Assembly: GCA_028278645.1 (NCBI GenBank)
Contig: JANQDZ010000072.1
Span: 1-50,083, forward strand
DNA: 50,083 bases
DNA from: Longimicrobiales bacterium
GTDB taxonomy: Bacteria > Gemmatimonadota > Gemmatimonadetes > Longimicrobiales > Gaopeijiaceae
Direction: 5' to 3'
Shown: one piece after another, positions 1 to 7,074 of the stretch
Numbering within the stretch: the first letter of the stretch is position 1
How the letters are laid out: each line of letters starts with the position of its first letter
The notes under the pieces: model-generated
What the model was told of the DNA's origin: nothing
What the model saw: the letters and a program-made list of their open reading frames with translations, nothing else
The model's database searches: none
Position numbers and translations under genes: made by a program

Positions 1-34
1 CCTTGAACTCTGGCGTGTAAATCCGATGGCTCAT
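1..34 (-). CDS. IS3-family transposase OrfA, N-terminal fragment (runs off left edge)
   Basis: Reading leftwards from an ATG at 34-32, the first residues are MSHRIYTPEFK. This matches the usual opening of IS3/IS911-type OrfA proteins, where a short basic segment leads into YTPEFK and a helix-turn-helix. A Shine-Dalgarno AGGAGG (plus-strand cctcct, 39-44) lies four bases before the start. Only 11 codons are inside the window, so the downstream OrfB, the frameshift site and the state of the element cannot be judged. IS3 OrfA binds the terminal repeats and is normally made both alone and as an OrfAB fusion. The call rests on a short but characteristic motif. Confidence 0.6.
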   Translation of the reverse strand, partial: MSHRIYTPEFK

Positions 35-49
35 GACACCTCCTGGGTT

Positions 50-67
50 GGTCTAGAATTCTAGACC
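50..67. repeat. 18-bp perfect palindrome upstream of the IS3-type orfA
   Basis: GGTCTAGAATTCTAGACC is a perfect 18-bp palindrome between the transposase ribosome-binding site and the flanking LexA-like gene. If the element ends near 78 (on the minus strand the DNA there begins TGGACACG, with the TG start usual for IS3 ends), the palindrome lies inside the element's leader. It could then be an operator. The element boundary is inferred, because the other terminus is outside the window. Confidence 0.5.
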
Positions 68-150
68 CCACGTGTCCACCAAACCATGGGAATTCCAACC
101 TGGCCATCGAATCCAATGGTGACGGGATCGGTCTCATACTCCATGCCGCC

Positions 151-402
151 GTGGCACCTCGCGAGGAGGGTGTCCCTCGTCCGTCTCGTCGGCAACTCGA
201 ATACCTCGAGTTCATCCGGCGTTATATGTACCGCAACGGAGTATCCCCGGCGGAGACGGACATCCAAACGCACTTTCAGGTGTCCCCTCCTTCGGTGAAC
301 CAGATGATCAAGACCCTGGAGCGTCGTGGTTTTAACACTCGGGACCGGGACTGGTTTGGGAAGACGGTTCCGCGGTCGATTCGTGTTTTGTGGGACGAAT
401 GA
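151..402 (+). CDS. LexA-type winged-helix DNA-binding protein lacking a protease domain
   Basis: An 83-residue protein that is almost entirely a LexA N-terminal winged helix: RRQLEYLEFIRRYM (helix 1), NGVSPAETDIQTHFQVSPPS (turn and recognition region), then NQMIKTLERRGF and a wing ending in VPRSIRVL, close to the end of the LexA DNA-binding domain. The S24 autocleavage domain with its Ser/Lys dyad is absent, so it cannot self-cleave as full LexA does. The chosen start is GTG 151, which has no convincing ribosome-binding site; the frame is open upstream to about 37, so the true start is uncertain. A GAAC-N4-GTTC site lies 250 bp downstream, before the next operon. It may be a DNA-binding regulator of that operon, by inference. 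Confidence 0.7.
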   Translation: MAPREEGVPRPSRRQLEYLEFIRRYMYRNGVSPAETDIQTHFQVSPPSVNQMIKTLERRGFNTRDRDWFGKTVPRSIRVLWDE

Positions 403-651
403 GGCGGGATGACGTGAAGTGGGTAGACGGTGCCAAGGGTGCCGACGGCCGATAACATAGCTGTTGCGGATCCGGCCGCCGGAGGCGACCTTCGACCCAA
501 CCCGCCGACAACTCCAGTGAATGCCAGGACAGAATGGATCGGCTACCATACGTGCCGTTTGGAGGTAGTCAGGCTATGGCCGGTTCGGCAACAGCCTGGC
601 CGTTACATGCCGCAGAGTTCCCATTCTACCATTGCCGTGCCGAGAGAAATG

Positions 652-667
652 CGGAACATTTGTTCCG
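652..667. promoter_or_regulatory. SOS-box-like operator (GAAC-N4-GTTC)
   Basis: CGGAACATTTGTTCCG consists of 7-bp perfect arms around TT. Its core GAACATTTGTTC fits the GAAC-N4-GTTC SOS box used by LexA (DinR) in Firmicutes and Actinobacteria. It ends 44 bp before the TTG start at 712, the position expected for a promoter operator. The rest of the 403-711 interval shows no convincing gene; a possible but weak -10 (TATTGT, 671-676) follows the box. Whether LexA of this host uses this motif is unknown. Confidence 0.6.
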
Positions 668-711
668 AGCTATTGTCTCCTTCGCCCAGTAGGTAGGTTG
701 GAGGCGAAACG

Positions 712-1191
712 TTGCCAGATTTCCTCACTGATGCTGAAATCGAAGCCCTCTTGGCCGAACCGAAGCGCCTTCCCGAGGGTTTCCGAGAGCGGCTGTCCGT
801 AAGACAGAAGCGAGGGCATCAGGAAGCCGAGTTGGACGTGAGGGGAGATGAAGGGTCTGAGTTCCGCGTTATTGTTCGCAGGTCCTCGTCGAATCCACTC
901 GACTTCTCCATCATTCTGGCTTACCTCGTCCCGAACTCGAATCAGGTCATTCGCCTCCGCCGATACAACGGAAGGAGTCACCATCATTCAAACCCGCTGG
1001 AGCGAGAGGACTTCTTCGACTTCCACGTCCACTCCGCCACCGAGCGGTATCAGCTCTCCGGGAACCGAGAGGACACCTTCGCCGAACCCAGTGACCGGTA
1101 CGCGAGCCTGGAAGAGGCAATTGATTGTCTTATGGAAGATTGCGGCTTCGTTTTCCCGCCGGGGCACCAGGCGGACATGTTTCGGTTGTGA
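712..1191 (+). CDS. DUF6978-like protein of unknown function
   Basis: A 159-residue soluble protein starting at TTG 712, supported by GGAGG at 700-704 with seven bases of spacing. The N-terminus [17 protein letters not shown] followed by a basic, beta-rich middle and a late motif around HADMFRL-like [10 protein letters not shown] resembles the family I recall as DUF6978. No catalytic motif is evident. The next gene begins nine bases after the stop, so the two are surely co-transcribed. The family is often seen beside DUF1828 proteins in accessory DNA, which fits here. A role as an immunity, antitoxin or defence partner is a guess from context, with no direct sequence evidence. Confidence 0.6.
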   Translation: MPDFLTDAEIEALLAEPKRLPEGFRERLSVRQKRGHQEAELDVRGDEGSEFRVIVRRSSSNPLDFSIILAYLVPNSNQVIRLRRYNGRSHHHSNPLEREDFFDFHVHSATERYQLSGNREDTFAEPSDRYASLEEAIDCLMEDCGFVFPPGHQADMFRL

Positions 1192-1199
1192 GGGATGAG

Positions 1200-1994
1200 A
1201 TGTCTTTGGATCTGATTTCGGAGTCATTTAAGGAGAAGGTCTCCAAGAAGATCGAGCTCCATCCTGAAGGCCATGAGCGCTTCCGGGTATTCACTCCCTT
1301 CCAGTTCGACGACCGGGACCATCTCGTTGTCGTTCTTCGAAGGGAGAACGGGAGTTGGCTGCTTTCCGATGAGGGGCATACCTATATGCACCTAACCTAC
1401 GACCTTGCAGAAAAAGACCTCCAGCGGGGAACACGGGCTAAGATCATCGCCAATACCCTCGACGCCTTCCGGGTGGAGGATCGAGAGGGCGAACTCCGAC
1501 TCCGAATCGAAGAAGGCGACTTCGGCGGCGCACTCTATGATTTCGTCCAGGCGCTCCTCAAGATCACCGATGTCTCCTACTTAAGCCGTGAACGGGTAAG
1601 GTCCACGTTCCTGGAGGATCTTCGGCGGTTCCTCGGGGAAACCGTTCCGTCTAACCGGCTGACTCCGGACTGGCACGATCCTGACCACGATCCGGCAGGA
1701 CACTATTCGATCGACTACCGAATTAACGGCACGCCCATTCCACTCTTCATCCTCGCTCTCCCGAACGACGACAACGTCAGAGATGCCACCATAAAGCTCC
1801 TGCAGTTCGAAAAGTGGAGCCTCCAGTTCCGCTCAATAGGGGTGTTTGAAGACCAAGAGCAGATCAACAGAAAGGTCCTGGCCAGGTTTTCTGATGCCTG
1901 CGAGAAGCAATTCTCTAGTCTCACCGCAAACAAGAATCGGATTTCCCGATACCTTCATGAGCATCTCGATGTGGACTCGGCCGAGATCGCGTAG
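1200..1994 (+). CDS. DUF1828/DUF1829 domain protein
   Basis: A 264-residue protein. The N-terminal part (about 15-105) has the DUF1828 signature: a short helix, [15 protein letters not shown], a beta-strand pair, [13 protein letters not shown], and a predicted helix reaching the [12 protein letters not shown] segment. The C-terminal part (about 130-250) matches DUF1829: [19 protein letters not shown], then [12 protein letters not shown] and a final [16 protein letters not shown] helix. The chosen start is ATG 1200, with GAGGG at 1190-1194 and a nine-base gap from the upstream gene; an upstream in-frame start at 1125 would overlap that gene by 67 bases. The biochemical role of these domains is not established to my knowledge. 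Such pairs occur in mobile and defence-rich DNA, consistent with the adjacent IS and SOS box. Confidence 0.75.
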   Translation: MSLDLISESFKEKVSKKIELHPEGHERFRVFTPFQFDDRDHLVVVLRRENGSWLLSDEGHTYMHLTYDLAEKDLQRGTRAKIIANTLDAFRVEDREGELRLRIEEGDFGGALYDFVQALLKITDVSYLSRERVRSTFLEDLRRFLGETVPSNRLTPDWHDPDHDPAGHYSIDYRINGTPIPLFILALPNDDNVRDATIKLLQFEKWSLQFRSIGVFEDQEQINRKVLARFSDACEKQFSSLTANKNRISRYLHEHLDVDSAEIA

Positions 1995-2228
1995 CGGCCT
2001 TTCGACCAGCGGCATGTAACGCCCGCTCGGGCCCTCAGTCTTCGCGTTCGCTCAAAACTCTTGTGGCCGTATCCTGAATACCACGGGCCCGGCCCTCCGG
2101 GACCTCGCCGGATAGAGGCAGGTGGTTTTTCCTGGCCATCAGGATGTCCGGCTCCGATCTTGAACCGAATGGTTCGTTACTTGAATCGGCCATTCGAAAG
2201 ACCCAACTCCGAGTTCGTAGGGGCTGAG

Positions 2229-3380
2229 ATGGAATCAAAGCGGGCTTTCCGGGCCGTTCTTGGGTGGTCGGCCACGATCACCCTGACCTGCAGTCCTGTT
2301 CCGAAAGCACCCCTGTCTGAGCTAGAAGCTGACCTGCAGGCTCTCGTGGAAACCTCTGTCAGAGGCCACGAAGAAGACTGGGGTGCCGCCTTGCACGTCG
2401 ATGCTCCAGCCATCGGTCTGAGGTGGGCGGGCGCAGCGGGCGTTGTCGATCCAGCCACGAGTGCACCTATGAGGCCTCATCTGCCGGTGTTGGTGGCAAG
2501 TAACACAAAAACCTTCGTGTCGACGAGCGTGCTTCGGCTATGGGAGCAAGGTGAACTGGGCCTGGACGACCCGATCTCACTCCACCTTCCGCCTGACCTG
2601 TTGACCATCCTTGAGAATGGCGGTTATGCGCCGGCGGCGATTACCGTCCGACACCTCCTTTCCCACACCGGGGGGCTGTTCGACTACGCCACTACCGAAT
2701 CCTACAATCAAGCCCTTCGGAGGAATCCGGATCGCCGATGGACCCGTGTTGACCAACTGAGATGGGCGATGGACCACGGTGAGCCCCACGGCCAGCCGGG
2801 TGATGAGGTGAATTACTCCGATACCGGGTACATTCTCCTCGGAGAAATCCTCGAACAGGTCAGTGGATCCGGCCTGCCCGAGGCAATCCGAACCCTGGTG
2901 GACTACAGCCGTGCAGGCCTTGAAACCACCTGGTTTGTGTCACTCGAATCGAAGCCAAAGACCGTGACAAGGCTGGCCCATCAGTTCTGGTCCGAGATCG
3001 ACGCCACGACTCTTGATCCATCGAACGACCTGTATGGTGGCGGTGGGATCGCGTCCACTGTCGGGGACCTAGCCGCCTTCTTTCGTGCAGTTTTCACGGG
3101 GGCGGTGTTCCGGCATCCAGAAACCGTCGACACCATGCTCAGTACGCGGCTTCCCGGATCTGATACTCCCCTCGGCATCTATCGCTTAGGGGTGGCGGTG
3201 ATGGAATTCGGCGGTCACACCGCCTACTGCCACAGTGGGTATCTAGGTACTTTTGCGGCGTACGTACCAGCGCTTGATCTAGCACTCGGGGCAGCGGTAA
3301 ACCAATCGGAGGAATGGGATTCCCTTGAGTCACTGGTCGACGGAGCCATAAGGGCCGTTTCCGGAGCGCGGGGGGGGTAG
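2229..3380 (+). CDS. Serine hydrolase, class C beta-lactamase family
   Basis: A 383-residue member of the beta-lactamase/penicillin-binding-protein-like serine hydrolases. The catalytic SxxK is SNTK (Ser91, Lys94), the second motif is Tyr196-Ser-Asp in place of YxN, and the third is HSG (335-337), replacing KTG as in many esterase-type members. GHTGG-like LSHTGGLFDY follows the first motif, as usual. ATG 2229 is preferred; an upstream in-frame start at 2061 would add a proline-rich stretch that is not family-like. The hydrophobic N-terminus ending in TLTCS suggests export, possibly as a lipoprotein with a poor lipobox. Substrate unknown: peptidase, esterase or beta-lactamase are all possible. 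It stands alone, with over 200 bp on each side. Confidence 0.8.
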   Translation: MESKRAFRAVLGWSATITLTCSPVPKAPLSELEADLQALVETSVRGHEEDWGAALHVDAPAIGLRWAGAAGVVDPATSAPMRPHLPVLVASNTKTFVSTSVLRLWEQGELGLDDPISLHLPPDLLTILENGGYAPAAITVRHLLSHTGGLFDYATTESYNQALRRNPDRRWTRVDQLRWAMDHGEPHGQPGDEVNYSDTGYILLGEILEQVSGSGLPEAIRTLVDYSRAGLETTWFVSLESKPKTVTRLAHQFWSEIDATTLDPSNDLYGGGGIASTVGDLAAFFRAVFTGAVFRHPETVDTMLSTRLPGSDTPLGIYRLGVAVMEFGGHTAYCHSGYLGTFAAYVPALDLALGAAVNQSEEWDSLESLVDGAIRAVSGARGG

Positions 3381-3504
3381 AGCCTGAGGATGGCCTCTCA
3401 AGTAACGCCGGTTTCCCGCACCACCTCTCGCCACCCCCGAGAAACCCACCCCACCTGTCCTTGCCCTTCCCGTAAGATCCCCTCACGATCCACTCTCCTT
3501 TCTC

Positions 3505-3533
3505 TTGATCCATAAGAGCCTGAGGGGTAGAAT
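3505..3533 (+). promoter_or_regulatory. Sigma-70-like promoter for the first PadR/permease operon
   Basis: TTGATC (3505-3510) and TAGAAT (3528-3533) are separated by exactly 17 bp. Transcription would begin near 3540, about 48 bases before the padR-like start. The spacing and position support it, though the AT-rich context is limited. Confidence 0.5.
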
Positions 3534-3587
3534 ACTGATGGGTAACGTTTCTTGGTATAGCAGATACTCCCAGGAGGAGGCCTGACG

Positions 3588-3926
3588 GTGGGTTCTCTCG
3601 AACTCCTACGGGGAACCGTAGACGTACTGATCCTGAAGACTCTGAGCTGGGGCCCCCTCCACGGCTACGGCATCTCGCGGGCGATCCGGAACGCCACGGA
3701 GAATGCCCTCACCGTCGAGGAGGGCGCCATGTATCCAGCCCTTCGCAGGTTGGAGAACAAGGGACTTGTGGAATCGAGCTGGGGAAGAACCTCTACGGGT
3801 AGAGAGGCCAAGTTCTATCGACTCACCCGGACCGGGTCCGCGGCCCTCGAAAAGGAAGTCCGTAGTTGGACGAAGTACGTTGCTGCGATGGCGGGCGTGA
3901 TCGAAGCGGAAGGCCCAAAGAAGTGA
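3588..3926 (+). CDS. PadR-family transcriptional regulator
   Basis: A 112-residue PadR winged-helix repressor: LLRGTVDVLILKTLSWGPLHGYGI, then VEEGAMYPALRRLENKGLVESSW (recognition helix), and a wing of GREAKFYRLTRTG. It starts at GTG 3588 with AGGAGGAGG at 3572-3580. The stop overlaps the GTG of the following permease (GTGA), so the two are translationally coupled. PadR proteins of this short type commonly sit directly before ADOP permeases and are thought to repress the operon in response to a small ligand. The ligand here cannot be read from sequence. Confidence 0.9.
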   Translation: MGSLELLRGTVDVLILKTLSWGPLHGYGISRAIRNATENALTVEEGAMYPALRRLENKGLVESSWGRTSTGREAKFYRLTRTGSAALEKEVRSWTKYVAAMAGVIEAEGPKK

Positions 3927-6553
3927 GTACCCTGGACGATCAGGCCCGGGAAGACGTTCGACGGGAGCTTCAGGCGCACCTCCGCCTCAGGGCGGAAGAG
4001 CTGGAAGCCCAAGGATGGTCTCCCGAGGACGCTCGCAGAGAAGCCGTGCGGCTTTTTGGTGACTACCACGCCCTTAGGGAAGCTTGTGAAGAACTGGCCA
4101 CTCACCAGGTTCGGAAACGGGCCCGCCTGGAATCCTGGGCAAGGGTGTTCCAGGATCTGAAGCACTCCCTCCGGATGACGGTTCGGAACCCAGCTTTCAG
4201 CCTGCTTTCCTTCCTCACCCTAGCCCTGGGTATTGGCGCAACGACGGCGATATTCAGCGTGGTCCATGGCATCCTGGTCCGCCCCCTGCCCTTCGAGGAT
4301 CCGCAGGCTCTTGTGCAGGTGTACGAGAAGGGTCGTGAGGGTGGAATCATGAATACCGCTTGGCCGAACCTTCAGGACTGGCGAAGGGAGAGTCGTTCCT
4401 TCGATGGTTTGGCGGGGTACGGCCAACGAACCGTGACCGCAGTCGGGGGCGCCGAACCGGCCCGCGTTGAGGCCGCCGCTGTCTCTGTGGACTTCTGGAA
4501 GGTGTTTCGCATTCGGCCCGAAAGGGGTCGCCTGACAGGTCCTGATGACCACCGAGTCGGTACACACGCCGGGGTGGTGATCTCGGAGAACCTGGCCACC
4601 CGTTTGTTCAACTCCGACGAGGTGGTTGGCCGGACCCTTTCACTCAGCGGCGCTCCAGCCCTAATCCTCGGGGTGGCCCAATCCGGGTTCGATTTCCCAA
4701 TCGGAACAGATCTTTGGTACCCCCTCGAGATGGAAGACCCAAGCACGTCGAGAACGGCCCACAACTGGTCCGTGGTCGGGCGCCTTCGACGGGGCTCCAC
4801 CGTTGAGGGGGCTCGGTCGGAGTTGGACGAGCTTACAATCCGGATGCTGTCCGCCGTTCAGGATGAGGACCCCGAGTACCTTGCGGCCGGCGCCCATCTC
4901 TACACACTCCAGGACAGGATTGTCCAGGAGGTGAAACCACCCCTGGCCTTCTTGATGGCCGCGTCGATCTTGGTACTGGTCCTGGCCTGCACGAACCTAG
5001 CAAGCATGCACTTGGCCAGAGGTACAGCACGAGTGGAAGAGCTTGCCGTTCGGTCCTCTCTGGGAGCCGAGAGGAGTCGGCTCGTGGGCCAGCTGGTCAC
5101 CGAGGCAGCCGTCCTCGCCACCGTCGGAAGTGGTTTGGGAATCCTCTTGGCCGTGGTCCTTCTCAAGGTCATCAAGGCCCTGGGGAGAGACCTTCCCCGC
5201 ATCGACAGCATCGGGGTCACCCCAGGGGTGCTGGCTTTTACCGTGTTTCTGGCTGGAGCCACCGTCGTGGGTTTCGGGCTCATTCCGGCGTTGCGTCTCA
5301 CCGGGACCCACAACGCGGCGGCCCTTCGATCCGGTCGAAGTGGGAGGACGGTTCGGGAAGGCCGGGTCTGGAGTCTCCTCGTGGGTGGCCAGGTTGCCCT
5401 GACCCTCGTTCTTCTTGTCGGTGCGGGACTTCTTACCCGGAGCTTCCGCGCCGTGCTTTCAGAGGACTCAGGCTTCGGTCACGAAGCCGTGCTCGCCTCT
5501 GAACTCTCATTGAATCAGCTTCGGTACCAAGACCCTGCCGCCGCCGCTCGATTCTACTCGGACCTCGTCGGCCAACTCAGCACCGTCCCCGGGGTTCAGG
5601 CAGCCGGTATCATCAGCACACCACCGCTCAATGGGTGGGTCCCCGCCGGTCGAATACAGATCGATGGGAACTCCGAAAAGCATGTCGAAGACGTGGGTTA
5701 TGTCGTCATCAGCCCCGGCGTCTTGGAAGCCCTCGACGTACCTCTTTTCCACGGCCGAGGGTTCGAGCCAACGGATCAGCCCTCGACTCCTCATGTCGTA
5801 TTGGTCAATCAGGCTTTCGTGAATCGCCATTGGCCTGGCCGAGACCCACTTGGCCGAACCGTATCCGGTGGCGGGATGGACAGTTACTGGAATGCGGACC
5901 CACCGGTGTTCGGAACCGTGGTCGGGGTCGTGGGAGACCTCCGCCACGAAGCATTGACCCGACCACCGCGGCCCACCGTTTTCTGGACCGTGTCCCAGCG
6001 ACCGGGGCGTGTCTGGGGAGGAGCACACCTCTTCGTCGAAGCCGGTCACAGCAACTTACCGGGTCTCGCCACCGCCGTCCGATCGGTGGTGACCGCTGCA
6101 GACCCCGACATCCCGTTGGACCTCTTCCTCCTCTCCGACCGTGTCCAGGAGACTCTGGCCAGCCGCCAGTTCCTGCTTTTTCTGGTAGGAGGGTTCGCCG
6201 TCCTCGCCCTCGTTCTCTCAGCCGTTGGGATCTTCGGCGTGGTCTCCTACTCGGCCGCTCGCCGTCAGAGGGAGATCGGAATCCGGATAGCTGTTGGCGC
6301 CAATCCCCGGGGAATACCCGGATTGATTCTGGGAGGGCTCGCCGGAATCGTTGGACTAGGGCTTCTTTGCGGGCTCTTGGGCGCTGCTGCCCTTACCCGG
6401 CTTCTTTCGGGTTCCCTATACGGGGTGGAGCCTCTCGACCTGGCGACATTCGTGGGGATGCCGGCTCTGGTCGGTTTCGTCGCCCTCCTTGCCGCAGCTT
6501 TCCCCGCCATCCGATCTTCTCGCCAGGACCCATCCAGAACCATCCAGGCCTGA
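3923..6553 (+). CDS. ADOP-family MacB-like ABC permease
   Basis: An 876-residue membrane protein of the acidobacterial duplicated orphan permease type. Residues 1-70 form the helical prefix domain (RELQAHLRLRAEEL, GWSPEDARREAVRLFGD). The first membrane helix, with the signature LALGIGATTAIFSVV, lies at about 92-114. It is followed by a MacB periplasmic core domain, an FtsX-type membrane block (about 330-450), a second periplasmic core domain, and a C-terminal FtsX block containing REIGIRIAVGA. The start is GTG 3923, overlapping the padR-like stop. No ATPase gene is adjacent, as expected for an orphan permease. The transported or signalled substrate is unknown; MacB relatives act in efflux or mechanotransmission across the envelope. 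Confidence 0.9.
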   Translation: MSTLDDQAREDVRRELQAHLRLRAEELEAQGWSPEDARREAVRLFGDYHALREACEELATHQVRKRARLESWARVFQDLKHSLRMTVRNPAFSLLSFLTLALGIGATTAIFSVVHGILVRPLPFEDPQALVQVYEKGREGGIMNTAWPNLQDWRRESRSFDGLAGYGQRTVTAVGGAEPARVEAAAVSVDFWKVFRIRPERGRLTGPDDHRVGTHAGVVISENLATRLFNSDEVVGRTLSLSGAPALILGVAQSGFDFPIGTDLWYPLEMEDPSTSRTAHNWSVVGRLRRGSTVEGARSELDELTIRMLSAVQDEDPEYLAAGAHLYTLQDRIVQEVKPPLAFLMAASILVLVLACTNLASMHLARGTARVEELAVRSSLGAERSRLVGQLVTEAAVLATVGSGLGILLAVVLLKVIKALGRDLPRIDSIGVTPGVLAFTVFLAGATVVGFGLIPALRLTGTHNAAALRSGRSGRTVREGRVWSLLVGGQVALTLVLLVGAGLLTRSFRAVLSEDSGFGHEAVLASELSLNQLRYQDPAAAARFYSDLVGQLSTVPGVQAAGIISTPPLNGWVPAGRIQIDGNSEKHVEDVGYVVISPGVLEALDVPLFHGRGFEPTDQPSTPHVVLVNQAFVNRHWPGRDPLGRTVSGGGMDSYWNADPPVFGTVVGVVGDLRHEALTRPPRPTVFWTVSQRPGRVWGGAHLFVEAGHSNLPGLATAVRSVVTAADPDIPLDLFLLSDRVQETLASRQFLLFLVGGFAVLALVLSAVGIFGVVSYSAARRQREIGIRIAVGANPRGIPGLILGGLAGIVGLGLLCGLLGAAALTRLLSGSLYGVEPLDLATFVGMPALVGFVALLAAAFPAIRSSRQDPSRTIQA

Positions 6554-6647
6554 CCTCACCCGTCCCGCAGAATCCCCCTGGATCCGGCCTTCCGTGACCC
6601 TCGGCCCAACCCGGTCCGGTTCCATTGGATCGGCGCGACCCTGCCTG

Positions 6648-6676
6648 TTGACGCCCCAATATCCTTTTTGTATGAT
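6648..6676 (+). promoter_or_regulatory. Sigma-70-like promoter for the second PadR/permease operon
   Basis: TTGACG (6648-6653), 17 bp, TATGAT (6671-6676) is a near-consensus promoter. It rules out a TTG start at 6676 for the next gene, because that codon overlaps the -10 element. Confidence 0.65.
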
Positions 6677-6744
6677 TGCTTCTCAGCGAATCACTCTTTG
6701 TAGGAATGGTTCGTGGAAATGTAACCCTGGCGGACGTAGATGAG

Positions 6745-7074
6745 ATGCCCAAAGGCAAACACCTCGGTGAGTTGGAGCAGATGGTCCTCTTGGCGATTCT
6801 CCGCCTGGAGGACGAGGCGTACGGCTTGAACGTCATGAGGGAGTTGAAGGAGCGAGCCAAACGGGAGGTGTCACGCGGGGCTCTTTACGCCGTCCTGGAC
6901 CGACTGGAAGGAAAAGGAATCGTCGTTTCCCGGTTCGGTGACCCAACCCCCGGCCGGGGCGGAAAGCCCCGCCGTTACATGTCCGTGACCCCCCTGGGGG
7001 TTGAGGCGCTCCAGAGGGCGCGGATGGCCTGGCACTCACTCTCGGAGGGGCTGGGGGAGATTCTCGGCAGATGA
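6745..7074 (+). CDS. PadR-family transcriptional regulator
   Basis: A 109-residue PadR regulator beginning MPKGKHLGELEQMVLLAIL, the typical opening of the group linked to ADOP permeases. The recognition region is VSRGALYAVLDRLEGKGIV and the wing is GGKPRRYMSVTPLG. ATG 6745 is chosen from family alignment; an in-frame ATG at 6706 is possible and has no better ribosome-binding site. The stop overlaps the following permease start (ATGA at 7071-7074). It is distinct in sequence from the PadR protein 3 kb upstream, so each permease probably has its own repressor rather than a recent duplicate. Confidence 0.9.
   Translation: MPKGKHLGELEQMVLLAILRLEDEAYGLNVMRELKERAKREVSRGALYAVLDRLEGKGIVVSRFGDPTPGRGGKPRRYMSVTPLGVEALQRARMAWHSLSEGLGEILGR

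Noticed and set aside
430-696. 88-codon plus-strand frame between the LexA-like and DUF6978-like genes
   Set aside because: No motif, Pro/Arg-rich, and it runs through the SOS box and promoter region of the next operon.
2061-2228. N-terminal extension of the serine hydrolase
   Set aside because: Proline/glycine-rich sequence without a signal; ATG 2229 gives a family-like N-terminus with a hydrophobic export segment.
5635-6597. 320-codon frame inside the first ADOP permease gene
   Set aside because: Arg/Pro-rich translation without motifs, in another frame of a strongly supported permease; a by-product of high GC.
6676-6744. TTG start for the second PadR gene
   Set aside because: The codon overlaps the -10 element of a strong promoter, so it would not be within the transcript.
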